Origin: Rotaria sordida
Taxonomy: Eukaryota > Rotifera > Eurotatoria > Philodinida > Philodinidae
Assembly (NCBI GenBank): GCA_905250125.1
Contig: CAJNOL010000059.1
Coordinates: 175,744 to 239,743, forward strand
Length of the DNA: 64,000 bases
Reading direction: 5' to 3'
The notes below the pieces were generated by a model. That model was given only the letters and a program-made list of their open reading frames with translations, did not search any database and was not told the DNA's origin. Every line of letters begins with the position of its first letter. Positions within the stretch are counted from its first letter, which is position 1. Made by a program: the position numbers and the translations under genes. This document shows positions 13,358-25,680 of the stretch, piece after piece.

Positions 13358-14302
13358 ATGTTTACTTTATTAGAAGATTTACCAAATGAATTAATAATAG
13401 AAATATTTAGTTATACACAAATTTATGATTTATTATCGGGTTTTTGGAATTTAAATAAACGTTTTAATCAACTTATTCATTCACTTAGATATTTATGTTT
13501 AGTTTTAACAAAAAATCAAACATATGAAAATATTTTATTATCTGAACAAATTACACGTATTGTTATTGTTACTTTAGATTATATTAATTTAAATCCATTT
13601 AATAATTTACGTTCATTAATATTAAATTTAGCAACTGAAAATCATTTAAAACAAATTCAATCAAAAATTTTACCAAATCTTGTTTATCTTTCATTACCTA
13701 TTTCATTTGATTATCAATCTACAAAACAATTAACATCTGAAATATTTTCAAATCAATTTAAATTTCTTCGTTTTGCTGATTTAGGTCAAATTAATATGCC
13801 AAGTAAATTATCATGGTCTGAATCACCATCTCTTCGCTCAATTTGTATTCGTTCTCCAAATATAAATATAATTCCATTAATTCTTCAATCATGTACTCAA
13901 TTAACACATTTTCAAGTACGTATTACTGATGAAAATCATTTAGACATATCTTCATTACCAATAATATTAAATCATCCATTAAAACAATTTATTTTTTTAC
14001 AATTTCAAAATTCAACATTTGTTTATGATATTGTAAATATAATATATTTAATACCAAATATAAAATATATAGATTTACGTTTATGTACAAGATCATTTAT
14101 TGATTTAATAAAATTGATTTCAAAATATTTAATTAATTTAAAAAATTTTGATTGTCATATTATTGAATATCCAAATAAAGATGAGAATATTGATATAAAT
14201 ATATTAAGAAATATTCATCCATGTTATTCTAATATTCAATGTACATTAAGAGAAGATTATTTTTGTTTATATACATCGAAAAAGATAGAGAATAAGAAAT
14301 AA
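13358..14302 (+). CDS. F-box protein, cluster copy 2
   Basis: Intronless, 314 residues. The F-box occupies about residues 5-48 (EDLPNELIIEIFSYTQIYDL, NLNKRFNQLIHSL). The LRR-like remainder includes SPSLRSICIRSPN and IPNIKYIDLRL. It lacks the WPWDD and YDWLA blocks near the C-terminus that its paralogues keep, so it is the most divergent intact copy. It sits 35 bp behind copy 1 and may share its transcript. Predicted SCF adaptor with unknown substrate. Confidence 0.82.
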   Translation: MFTLLEDLPNELIIEIFSYTQIYDLLSGFWNLNKRFNQLIHSLRYLCLVLTKNQTYENILLSEQITRIVIVTLDYINLNPFNNLRSLILNLATENHLKQIQSKILPNLVYLSLPISFDYQSTKQLTSEIFSNQFKFLRFADLGQINMPSKLSWSESPSLRSICIRSPNINIIPLILQSCTQLTHFQVRITDENHLDISSLPIILNHPLKQFIFLQFQNSTFVYDIVNIIYLIPNIKYIDLRLCTRSFIDLIKLISKYLINLKNFDCHIIEYPNKDENIDINILRNIHPCYSNIQCTLREDYFCLYTSKKIENKK

Positions 14303-14547
14303 AATTTCTTTTTTTTTTTTTTTTTGTGAATTTTGTTTATAATTAGAATGATAATATATGAGATATTTAGTATACTTTTCTTTTTGTGTGCAGTGAATAG
14401 TTTTTTTCAAATGCAATAAATCGAAATGGTGCTTTTTTTTATATAATTTTTAGTTCGATAGAGTTTTTAAGATTGATTTTTGTGCTATAAAGATCGATCA
14501 TTTATATATATGAATTTTTAATTTATAGTAAACAAGTTTTTTAAAGA

Positions 14548-14583
<36 letters not shown>

Positions 14584-14584
14584 T
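14548..14584. repeat. (ATT)n microsatellite
   Basis: About a dozen ATT units in the spacer after F-box copy 2. Confidence 0.9.
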
Positions 14585-14657
14585 ATTCTTAACAGAAAAT
14601 AAAATTGTTTTTTTTTTTAGTTTTGTAGATAAATATTTATTTTTCTTATTGTAAATA

Positions 14658-14759
14658 ATGAATAGTTCGATTCGATTAGAAGATTTATCTAATGAGTTAT
14701 TATGTGATATATACTTAAATTCATTGATACTTGAACGTTACGTCGTAAAGTTTCTGTAG
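14658..14759 (+). pseudogene. F-box gene remnant, N-terminus only
   Basis: The ATG is followed by a recognisable F-box start (SSIRLEDLSNELLCDIYLNS), and then the frame is lost and ends in TAG after 33 codons. The DNA upstream is T-rich with AG acceptors, as at the intact copies. It matches the first 20-25 residues of its neighbours. Confidence 0.65.
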
Positions 14760-16580
14760 TTTTAATTATGATTTTAATATTCTTCTTAAATTTCTTATTC
14801 AATAGTGTCTATATTTCTATGACTGTTAAAAGATTTTAATTATGATGATTTATTATCTTTCATATATTTACATTAGTGATACAGAATTATGTTTTTTTCG
14901 TTTATACTTTATCTCGATATATTACTGTGCACCGTTTAATTCTATTTAATTTCAAATGTGATCCAATATTTTCAATAATAATTGAATGATCTTATTTAGG
15001 AACAATTTCACTTATATTATCGAAATGTTTCTATACACAACAGCTGGTTGCCATGAAATGATTTTGTTGAAGTTGTATTATGTTTCTTGAAGAATAATAT
15101 AGTGAGTACAAGTTTTAAATCGAAGTTTTGCAGCTGCTTCCATCTTTATAGCAATGAAGGCGAGGAAACATTAAAGATCATTGGGTACGTTTTCATGGTA
15201 GTCGATGACAATAAGCGTCATAATATTTTCCCAGACTTCCTTGACGATGAAAAAAAAATGTGCTGAAAGATATTAACAAAAAGACTTAGCCTGTTTCAGA
15301 AAATTCTAGAATATTTTGAAGCTTTTCTCGAAATTCGAATACGTTTGTAAGTGTTCTACATAGTACATTGTTTTATTTTTGAGTAGATAAAAATTTATAT
15401 AATAGATGTCAAGGATAATTGATAATGATACATTGATTTGTTACAGTCGTCATATAATCAACATAAAATAGTGTAAATTGATTAAGTTCTAACTTTCGGA
15501 AATAATCAATATTTGTGTTTTTGAAATTATTAAGATATATAATCTAAATGAAGACCAATGGAATAATGAGCATTGTTACTTTGACTATTATCCTTAGAAT
15601 ACAACTGTAGTCTGCTAGAATTTGTTTCCTTTAAATATTTTATATTGGTATAATGAGGATGAAGACCACATTTGAACTCATATCTTAGTCTCCCAAAGGG
15701 GCTGTACTGCCAAGCTTTTTTTTCTCAAAGGAATTTCCTTATTTAAAATTATGTTATTTAGCAACTGTATATTCACCATCATTTGAAATATGTCAATTAT
15801 GAGAAAGAAAAATGTTGATTACCAGTATTAAGAACATTATTGTTTTCATATACCCTAAATTCTAATGTTTTAAATTTCTTTTCATATGAAATTAATTTTT
15901 TCTTGGTAAAATATAAGAATAATTAAAATAATAAATTAAGAATCTAAATATTTCGTTAAAGTAGTTCATATGATTAGAATATTTTTTTGTTTTTGTAGAT
16001 TTAATTACTTGACTAGAATGAACTATTATTCAAAATGAAACGTACTACTTGTACAGATATAATTTGACTAGAAAGTACCAAGACTTACTTCTTTTTTTTT
16101 GAATATTTATCGGATTTATTCTTTGATAGCATAAAACATACCATTATCTTTCAAAAAAAACTTACATTGGAGTACAGCCACCTTGCATGCTTAACATATT
16201 CTTTTGTATTTTATTTAGAACTGAAATGATTTGATTACATACAAAAGAAAACGAATAAGATAAATATTATAGAATATTACTACCCTTGTACATATACTGA
16301 GTTCAAGATACACGTGTACTAGGACAATTTTCATTAGAGTACTCGAAAAGGTATCCTGCTACTAATAGTATTTAATAGGATCTTGATTGGATACTTGTCC
16401 AATTTCTATAGCATTGTATGAAAAATGTTTTTAATAAGCTAGAGGATTGAATACTTACGGGGAAATGTTTGTTTGTGCCGAATCACTATTTAGTTGGTAC
16501 TATCGTGCATCATGTATGTTCCAATGAGCTATGAATTCCCTAATAAAAACCTGGCTCGTATGTTTCTATGTCCTATGCAA
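14760..16580. other. Spacer between F-box remnants
   Basis: AT-rich. It may contain eroded F-box coding sequence linking the remnant at 14658 with the one at 16580, but I could not follow a continuous match. Confidence 0.4.
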
Positions 16581-17016
16581 CTTCTAAGTTGGTATTATTG
16601 ATCTATTTGTTTATGATAACTATTCTATCCAAGTGTCCTAATTTAAATATTTTCAAATTTCGATTAAATTGAAATGAAATATCCGTTGTTGGTCAACCAT
16701 ATGTTAATCTCAAATAGATGACAATAAAATTTGAAGATTCTAATCTATTAAAAAAATGATTCAATGATTAATACTTGTCTATCATATCGATCTAATCTTG
16801 AATGACTTAGTATTTTATCAAGATTTGTATAAAGTAAATATTCCACATTTTTTAAAAACGAATTGGTATGCATCATCAATTGCTGATTATTTACTATTAC
16901 TTCATCGATTTGATTACTATTTTAAAATTTGGTATCTCGTTGGAATGGATAAAAAAAAAATTATAAATACTTTTGATGAAATGAAAAGAAATTTTAAATC
17001 TGTACATAATAATTGA
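16580..17016 (+). pseudogene. F-box gene remnant, C-terminal half
   Basis: Around 16622 one frame reads ILSKCPNLNIFKFRL, the CPNLxxLKF block of the family, then meets TGA. A second frame, 16798-17016, keeps the C-terminal block (TNWYASSIADYLLLLHRFDYYF) and a short tail ending KSVHNN before TGA. The frame has therefore shifted at least once, and the F-box itself is absent from this piece. It could be the other end of the remnant at 14658, about 2 kb away. Confidence 0.65.
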
Positions 17017-17189
17017 TATCAATCAAAATTTTATTTTAATTTAATATGTTAATTAGTTATTTTCTTGTGTATCGTTTTCATTTGTAGTATATTACAAAAT
17101 AGTTTTTATTTGATACTTTTCTTGAAAATGAGAATGCAATTGTAACTTTGCCTTTTTTTTTTTTTAGATAAATTCAAAATAAAAATGAA

Positions 17190-17270
17190 AAAGTATTAAT
17201 CTGTCTCGATTAGAATTGTTCTCGAATGAAATGCTTATCTGAAGACTATCAATTCGTTTTCATAATCATA
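17190..17270 (+). pseudogene. F-box gene remnant, short N-terminal scrap
   Basis: One frame reads LSRLELFSNEMLI and then stop, the same opening as the intact copies (SRLExLPNEIL). Nothing recognisable follows. Confidence 0.5.
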
Positions 17271-18903
17271 TTTCATTTTACGCTATTCGAATGATGAATG
17301 TTACAGTATATACGGTACAATTATATTTCTTCTATTATTTCGAGTTTCGGAAGCAAACGAACTTCATTGGACTTGGCTGGATAGATGCTCGAAAATTATC
17401 GTATCTGGTAGGAAAACATTAGAAATCAATGGGATTTGGAGACAGTATTGCGAGTCAGGAAGCATCTCAGAAACTTTTCAACTTCTAAATTTCATCAATT
17501 TACGATGTTTTCTTGCCAGAATCGGTTAGTATTTCTTGACCAAGATTTAGATCTTTTATTTACTGATTATAAATTCGATATTTATTTAACCTGTTTTACA
17601 AATGTCCGTTGCATTAGTATAGTACAGGTAAGTGATAAATTGTCCCATTAACATAATGCTGATATTCTAATATCCATGCCAGAATTAACGAGAGATGGAT
17701 GTAAGTTCAATTACTCGACAACGGCAACAGCTAGTGACTTACGGTTTTTCGCAATCGCAGCAAGAGGAAAAACTCTGGACATGTTTTTGTCCGATACTAT
17801 ATAAGACAAAATTATTTTAAAACCTATCATCTTTGCAAAACGTTCAAAAACATGCTGATTCAGATCGATAGTTCAAGACGCGATTCAAGTGAGTATCTTT
17901 TCATATCTCAATGCTGAGAATATAAAACCACAAAGATGTTCAGTCAAATTCTATACAATTCTGTTGATTTTTATCAAAACTTCCTTGAAATAGAGCACTA
18001 TTTTCATGCATGTTTTAGAATTATTGACGAAGATGATGAATTTTAAAATAATTTTATCTTATATAGTAACAGACAAAAATATGTCCGGAGTTCTTGTGCA
18101 ATTACTGAAAAACACAAGTCAATAGCTGTTGTCCTTGTCTAGTGATTGAGATTACACTTACTCTTTTCTAATTCTCGTACGAACATTCGTGTTTTTGAAA
18201 CATATGATAATAAAGAAAGTAGCTTTTTATTTGCTAGAAGAAGGTCAAATAAGTATGAAAGAACAGTATAATGTGGTTTTATCACAAACAGTATCGTATG
18301 ACATTGATGTTGGTATGTGACACATACATACGTATCTCATATAACAGATAAACAGATGATCTAGCTGATAACCGAATGTCGACATTAACATTTTTCGGTT
18401 TATCAAGACCTATATTCATTACGAAACAAATACAAACTCAGTAACTACGAAAAATTAAATGCATTATGATCAAATTTCTAAGCCAATTACCACTTGCTGT
18501 CATTTAATGCTTCTTATGTAATTAGTAAGGTCACTTTAAACTTTGTATTTATATTTGTACCAAGTGTTCTTTGTATTACTAACATAATTTCTTCGGGTAA
18601 CTATAAATTTTCAGCATTGCGATGAATTCTACATTGTAGGTTATTGTCTTAGGTTCATCATCAAAGCGAAAGTTCAATTGCTATTTATTGACGATTAAAT
18701 TATACTAAATATGAAAACAATTTTTTTTTGTAATCGAATAGAAGAGTATCATAAAGATTAATTTCAATATCGACTTACTAATGAAACTATGATTGAATTA
18801 ATGAAATTTTAATTTCATTGCAATTCTTCATTTGTTTTATTTCAATACTAAAGAATATGTCAAAGTTTTTCTTGTTTTTTTTTTTAGATTTAGATTGTGA
18901 CGA
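17271..18903. other. Intergenic spacer in the F-box cluster
   Basis: No supported gene. Just before copy 3, at 18870-18890, there is a T-rich tract ending in TAG, a likely splice acceptor for that gene. Confidence 0.5.
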
Positions 18904-19887
18904 ATGAATCATAATCTTAATCGATTAGAGAATTTACCAAATGAAATTCTTGCTGAAATATTTGAATATATTAGTACTGAAAATCTATTTCGAAGTTTTT
19001 ATAATCTCAATTATCGTTTAAATAAATTAATTCAATCTCTTAATAATCATTATCTTTCACTTAAAACAACAGATTGTAATCAAATTTATCATTATAATTT
19101 TATTGCTCCATATATTAATATTCTATTTATTGAAGGCAGAGCACAATTAAATTTAAAATCTTTTACAAATATTCGTCGTCTTATTCTTATACAATCAAAT
19201 GATGAATTTCTCGAACAACTTGAAAGAATTCGTCTACCATATTTAGAACATCTTGTTATTTATTTAGGAAATCGAAGAGGAAATGATTGTATGCCTTATT
19301 TTTGGAATAGAATCTTTTCATATGATTTACCTTATTTAAAAATTTGTTGTATGTATAATATAAGTTTAACATGGATATATTCATCTTGGAGACAAATGTT
19401 ATCATTACGTATTTTAAAAATTGGTGATATTGATATACTTGTTTATGGATCAATTTTATCATCATGTCCTAATTTATGTTTTTTTAAATTTACAAGATTA
19501 ATATCAAATAATAGACCAATTAATATTATTCAACATATGAATTTAAAAAAATTAGTTATTGCAATACCATGCTTTGAGGAATTTTCACAAGATAATGATA
19601 TGAATGATTATTTTTCATATGTACCAAATTTAGAACAACTTATTATTCATCGAACAAATGAAAGTAAAAATATAAATGAATCTTATTTACAATTTGATTG
19701 GTATGGATCATCGATTACTTCATATTTACCATTACTTTCTCGTTTTACTTATTATTTTCATATATTAATATCTAATCGATTAAATAATTCGACTAATCAA
19801 AATATATTTCATCGAATTCAACAACATTTTAATCATGTTCATCGTCATTTATATCAATGTCGATTTATTCTTGATTTAATTGAATAA
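18904..19887 (+). CDS. F-box protein, cluster copy 3
   Basis: Intronless, 327 residues. F-box at about residues 5-50 (ENLPNEILAEIFEYISTENL, NLNYRLNKLIQSL). LRR-like region with LSSCPNLCFFKF, NLKKLVIAIP, VPNLEQLIIH and FDWYGSSITSYLPLLSRF. The ATG lies about 16 bp after a T-rich AG acceptor. It is predicted to join SKP1-cullin complexes; no substrate can be inferred. A minus-strand open frame inside it is only a shadow. Confidence 0.87.
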   Translation: MNHNLNRLENLPNEILAEIFEYISTENLFRSFYNLNYRLNKLIQSLNNHYLSLKTTDCNQIYHYNFIAPYINILFIEGRAQLNLKSFTNIRRLILIQSNDEFLEQLERIRLPYLEHLVIYLGNRRGNDCMPYFWNRIFSYDLPYLKICCMYNISLTWIYSSWRQMLSLRILKIGDIDILVYGSILSSCPNLCFFKFTRLISNNRPINIIQHMNLKKLVIAIPCFEEFSQDNDMNDYFSYVPNLEQLIIHRTNESKNINESYLQFDWYGSSITSYLPLLSRFTYYFHILISNRLNNSTNQNIFHRIQQHFNHVHRHLYQCRFILDLIE

Positions 19888-20163
19888 TCATATGTATAAT
19901 GACATAATTTTGTGATTCAATACGATAAGATGATCTCAGCAAAGTAGACCTTCGATATATGTGATGATCGTATACACGAATTAAATCAGAGATATGCACC
20001 ACCTCTAACAGCAAATATTATTCTTTTTGTTTTTTGACGGTCGCGTCTTTATCATAACTTACTAGGGCTTTTTTAAACAAGCATGTACATAAAACACTAA
20101 AAGTTACAAAAAGAAACTTTGTCGTTCACAGATTCGTTCTTTCTGACATATCGTTAGCTTTTG

Positions 20164-21003
20164 TGAAACATTATCTAAAAGAAGTGTTGAAGTTTAGAAG
20201 TAGATATTGTTCATATACGATCTTTGATCGTATGTAATTAACATCTCGTTAGAATATATCAACTACTTTCTTATTGCATTTATTGAGGAATAAATAAAAC
20301 GATGACGAAGAAATCTGCCCCACAATACGTAGAATAAAGCAATCTTTCTGTGATTAGCAACAGCAACTACAGTGCGTTTCATATTTTAATTTCATGGAGA
20401 TTGCGCTAAAGAACTTTAATACCTGATTTTGATACTCATTTGTTAAACTTATAAATTAAGTCGTAACACTAATGTAGATTAAAAATTATCCTGTTAGCAA
20501 ATCGACCTTACTCAAAACTTAGCTAATTTCACTGCGATGAGCATCATATTTCAAATCATCTTAAACCTAATTATATATACAAATTTAATTACAAAATAGA
20601 TTAAGATTGAAAGCAACAGTCTATAAGTATAAATGTATATCACGTTATGCCTTGCCTAATTAAATAGTCTTTCGCGAGCACAATCTCTACAGAATTAACA
20701 TGTGAAACATAATGTAGTTGCTGTTGTTAATCACTAGAAGATTGTTCTATTCTATCTATTTCGGGATACATTTCCTTGTTATCCTTTTACTTAATTCTCC
20801 AGACATGCAATTAGGAGGTAGTTCATATAGTATAATGAGACGTTATTCATTTACGATCAAAGATTGTATATCTACAATGTCTGTAACAGTTCATGATGAA
20901 GGAGAGGCATTGATGAGGATATTGATCACGTCTGCGGGAAGGAGAAGATTCAAGTTTCTACACCTATACTTCAACACTTCTTTTAGATCATGTTTCACAA
21001 AGT
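20164..21003. mobile_element. Inverted pair of a dispersed repeat, family D
   Basis: The left arm (20164-20300) and right arm (about 20765-21003) are inverted copies. Both include the 20-base core CATTATCTAAAAGAAGTGTT or its near-identical complement, followed by a shared block with ATCTTTGATCGTA and ATTGCAT. The same sequence recurs at 51905-52118 and, interrupted, at 27417-27793. The 460 bp between the arms is unrelated AT-rich DNA. This may be a non-autonomous DNA transposon or two independent insertions. Confidence 0.55.
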
Positions 21004-21394
21004 GGTGAAAAAAATTTCTCGAGTTACGATTGTACGCGGCAGCCAGATGATAATATCGCCTATCACCTTATTTTTAGGTGCAGTGTACATCTCTGAAAGA
21101 AATCCACGTTATACCAAAACTCGTCTTTCCTATTTTTATTTTGATGTATTTTGATATATTGAATCGGTGAACTCACTAGTTTAGTGAATGTAAATAAAAA
21201 AAAGAAGTGATTTTTCGTGCTAAGTGTTCATTTCGTACCTGTAGATATTGATAATGTATTAATTAAATTTTGAATTTTTATGATTTATTATTTTTAAATT
21301 TTAACATGTTGTTGAAATAGTAAAGAAACTCATAGTATATTATTTAGTAATTTAAATAAAAGACTTTTATTTATTTATTTTTTTTTGGTTATTC

Positions 21395-22500
21395 TAGATT
21401 TTATTTTTTGACAAAATAAATAATCAAACGAAATTCTTTTTGATCTATTTTAATGAATTAAAATGTTGTCTAATAAACAAATTTGAAACAATTGATCATC
21501 TTTATTTTTCAAATTCGATTAAAGAAAAAATATTGAATCAACTTAATACTAATATATTCTTTTATTTGAAACAAATTTCAATTATTAAATTTCGATATAG
21601 TAAGTATCAATTAATTATGTCAAAAGATATTTTTCTAATACTTTTCCATGTTCAAAAACACAACTGGGATCGTTACGTAGTGTTTTTTTTATGTGGAGAC
21701 TAATCAATGTTATTCTCTTGCCATTATTTACATTTTCTCTACTTTCTCAAAGATCAATATGAAAATTTGAAATGATTACCTATGGATGATGAAGAATTTG
21801 GATTTATTTGGGATGTCCGTGCCATGGAATGTTATCTTTCATGTCCAGAAATATGTTTAGCGTTCCGGAAGCAGAAAATTTTCGAAATTACCAATACATG
21901 AGTGGGTTATTTCGGCGATTGCTAACGCGTAGAGAAAAAAATTTTGGGAATTTTCGATAATTACTTGTTATCGTTGGAAATTACTGAACTTTCTATCTAC
22001 TGATGATAAATTTATCATACTAATTTATTAAATCTCATTTCTTGTCCAAGAAATTAAGCTTTCGCAATCATGAAAAAGTTCACTTGGCGAGAAATTTTTC
22101 AATATATGAAACGTATCAAAGACAAATATTTCCGCTTGATAAAATGGTTGTTTCATGGACTAGTATGCACTTTAAAAGTGCCGATTTTCTATCATTTAGC
22201 ACAGAGAAAGTCTAGAAATCAAGTTTTAATTTGAACTATTCCTGAAATTAATGCTCGGAAATCATCATAAAATTAATTTAAAACTTTTTGAAGATGGTTT
22301 TTTGAGATTAAATTATCAAGTTCTACTTCTTCAGCAAGTTTTATCTCATTTCGAATGAATTCAATGTGATTGTGATATACTTCCGAAAGAATTATCCATT
22401 TTCATTGGATGATATCTTTGAAAACTATTCAAGTGAAAAATAAAAATAATCTTAATCAAATTCAAATAGAATTTAAAACTATTCAACAAAATTAAATATT
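21395..22500 (+). pseudogene. F-box gene remnant, shifted and eroded
   Basis: After a T-rich AG acceptor near 21395 the DNA reads NNQTKFFLIYFNELKCC in one frame, while neighbouring bases in another frame give NEILFDLF, the F-box core. Then ILNQLNTNIFFYLKQIS corresponds to the LEQLNSNILPYLEHLS block of the paralogues. About 900 bp later (22440-22495) a short tail, NNLNQIQIEFKTIQQN then stop, resembles their C-termini. Several frameshifts separate the pieces. Confidence 0.5.
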
Positions 22501-24654
22501 AATCTCAACTTATTTTTAAATGAATAACAATTTGGAATATCATTTTTTATGTTTTTTTGATGAACTAAATAAAAGAATTATTCAGAATTGGCCGGATCAT
22601 GCGGATGTAAGAATTATAATACTGCCTCAATCAAGAAAAATTTCCATTTTTTCCAAATGAAATTAAAAATTTTTCTTGCTCGAAAAAGAAAGTGTGCGAT
22701 ACCTTCCAAAGTCGACGACTACGGATCAGCCGAACGTATGCTTCTTTATTTAAATTCTTATTATCTATACAAATGGAATTTAATATTACAATTATTATAT
22801 TGAACATATCTATTATCATTCGATATTTTAACAGTTGATGCATTCATTTACATATTTATTCTATGATTATATTCAAATTCATATTTTCTTAGATTTAAAA
22901 GATAAATCAACTGATATCAAATGACACATCAACTGTAAACAAGTAATGGAAGCGATAGTATGGTTTAAATTCAACAGCATTTAGGCTATGTTTATTATTA
23001 TCTATATCAACACTAGTTTATTATTAATCTAACAAGATAATTATATTTTAACGATTGGTTTCAAGTTTTTCTTTTTTTGTTCGTTGAATTAACTATTCTT
23101 CGTGCATTTCAAGCTACATTGAAACAGGCAATTAATTCTAATAGGTTCATCTTTATACAGAAATCTTTGAAATGTATGTAAACCAAATCAATGAAAAATC
23201 CAATATTAGGTTTGCTATATTTCTTTTTTTCATGTCACGAGTAAAGGTCATTATTTTGCAATTTATGATATAATAGATATTTTATGACTTCAAGTTTTAT
23301 GCGTATCAATTGACTTTGATAATACATCAATAAAAACTTCAAGATATTCGAATTCATTGCTTTTAAAGGTGACTAGACTTTTCGTTGTATACACAGGTCA
23401 TTGTACAGATGAATAAAATATTGCAATATATTTATGTATCACCAATTAATTTTGTAGAAAGTAATAACAAAAAAAAAGATTGACGCATTTAAAAAATCAT
23501 ATAAAAGCTTTCCACTATTACATTAGTAAAATCTTTTATATGAAAGTCTTTTAGATCCCATCATTAAAATAAAATTTTTCTATCAAATGGCAAATATTTC
23601 ATATATTTCTAACAAGATTTCTTCGAATTTACCTACAGAAAAGCCATTATGAGTTAACAAATATGTCAATCCTTTTTTTAAAGCAATATCGAATTTGTTT
23701 TAGAGATTTTTTTTCGTTATTTATTACCATTACTCTTTATAAAGTTCATTGATAATGCGCAAATATATTGCAATATTTGGTCTAAGCAACGATTTATCTT
23801 CCCCGACGGACCCATACAGCATGTAAATAGACGTATTCAGCAAAGTTACAATATTTTTCAGCCTGAAAACGATGAACGTATACGCTGCAACATATTATTG
23901 TATACTCCAATATCATATATAGTGTTCGCTTTTAGTGCTACATAATACGCTATCTTCGATCATCATATACACAACGTATTTGTATCATCCTATAAAATGA
24001 CCGCATACAATAACCGTTGGCATGCCACAACTACGCCATATATATACAGCATATTACAGAGAGGCCTACCATTCATAATTTGCAGTTATGTAATGGCATA
24101 CAATCGACAGCTTTTGTCGATCTATTTGAAATTGCCTTTGAGTCATGTTTTTACGACAATCAATATTGACGTCGTTATTACTTCTATATAGATACATATG
24201 ACTTTTTATATAATGGCGTATATTACATTTAAAAAAAGAATATGAGTTATATTTATTTTATTTCGATTCATCAGAACAATTGCACTGTAAGCATTATTTT
24301 AAAAATAGAAATAATATTTCGTTTTTATGAAGACAGAGGACACAACGAAAAACAATTACCTTTCCTCTCATTGAAGAATGACACATGTGAGTACGATGAC
24401 ACGTGATATTATATTTGGTGATGATGTAGCATATTTACGACGAAGATACAGTCAGTTATAGGGTCAGCGTATTTTAGTTGTAAGCATACATCGAACATAA
24501 CACAATATGAATATGGCCGTAAAACAATGGCTTGGTTTACGGAAGAAATACGATAATTGTAATTCAATTGTCCTACGGTGAAAAGTTAGAGCATTGTGTC
24601 TAAAGATGAGCGTATTTTTTTTTAAATAGCAAAGACACAGATAGTTTATCATAT
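22501..24654. other. Intergenic spacer in the F-box cluster
   Basis: AT-rich. At 22520 a short frame (NNNLEYHFLCFFDELNKRI) faintly recalls an F-box start. No other feature can be supported. Confidence 0.4.
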
Positions 24655-24708
24655 ATGAAGATAAGTCAAAATTTCCGATCTTTTTGTTTTAGATTTTATT
24701 TATCTGAA

Positions 24709-25680
24709 ATGAATAGTGATCTATCACGATTGGAACAATTACCTAATGAAATTCTTATTGATTTATTTCAATATTTTGATGCTCGAGATTTATTTCAATC
24801 TTTTTCTAATCTTAATTATCGTTTGAATAAATTAATTAAATCTTTTCATCATCTTAATCTTTTTTTTCACATGGAATTTTTTCTTGATAATCAAATAGAT
24901 AATAATGATTATTTTCCTTTTTATGTTTATACACTTATTGTTGGTCGAGCAATTAATATTAATCTTAATCGATTTTTAAATATTCGTTATCTTAAATTAG
25001 AATGTCCATTAAAAAGAGTTTTAGCACAATTAAATTCAAATATATTACCTTATTTAAAACATCTTTCTATATCACATTTAGGTATTACGATAGTATTTTC
25101 AAATAATAATTTAGTTAATTAAAATTTGTTTTTGTTTTTGTTTTTGTTTTTATTTCAAATAGATATATTAATAACAATTGATGAATGGATATCATTACCA
25201 TCATTACATACATTGAAAATATCATGTATTACTTCATTAGCTTATCAAACAATTTTAACAGCATGCCCAAATTTAGTATATTTGGAATTATCAATATTTA
25301 GTTCAGATCAATTAAAATTAAATATAGAATCACATAAGAATCTTAAAAAAATGATAATTAATGTTATAGATATGATATGGCCTTGGGATGATAAAGTATT
25401 TCATAGTTATTTATCTTGTGTACCTAACTTGGAAAAACTTAATGTATATAGATCAATATTTGTTTCAAAAATTACAGAATCCTTACTTAATTATGATTGG
25501 TTAGCATCAAAGATTGATTTATATTTATTATTACTTTGTCGCTTTAATTTTTATTTGAAAGTTATTCGATCAGACATATTTATTGAACCAAATATTGAAA
25601 ATATTTTATGTCAAATAGAAGAAATATTTTTACATAAACATAATAATCGATATCAATCTCGACATCTTATTTATAAATAA
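24709..25680 (+). CDS. F-box protein, cluster copy 4, interrupted by a stop or a young intron
   Basis: Start ATG at 24709, about 16 bp after TTTTGTTTTAG. F-box at about residues 5-50 (EQLPNEILIDLFQYFDARDL). In the middle the frame meets TAA at 25120, then a (GTTTTT)n tract, and the same frame resumes (ILITIDEWISLPSLHTLKI) to the normal C-terminus (YDWLASKIDLYLLLLCRF). A possible 81-nt intron, GT at 25082 and AG at 25161-25162, would remove the stop and keep frame. About 25-30 residues that the paralogues have here would then be absent. If unspliced it is a pseudogene. The CDS label assumes splicing. Confidence 0.55.
25082..25162 (+). repeat. (GTTTTT)n tract inside F-box copy 4, possible intron
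   Basis: Four to five GTTTTT units plus flanks. The segment begins with GTATTA and ends with TTTCAAATAG, and its length is a multiple of three. The left part still encodes VFSNN, which matches the VFSN motif of the paralogues, so the supposed intron contains former coding DNA. Confidence 0.5.
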
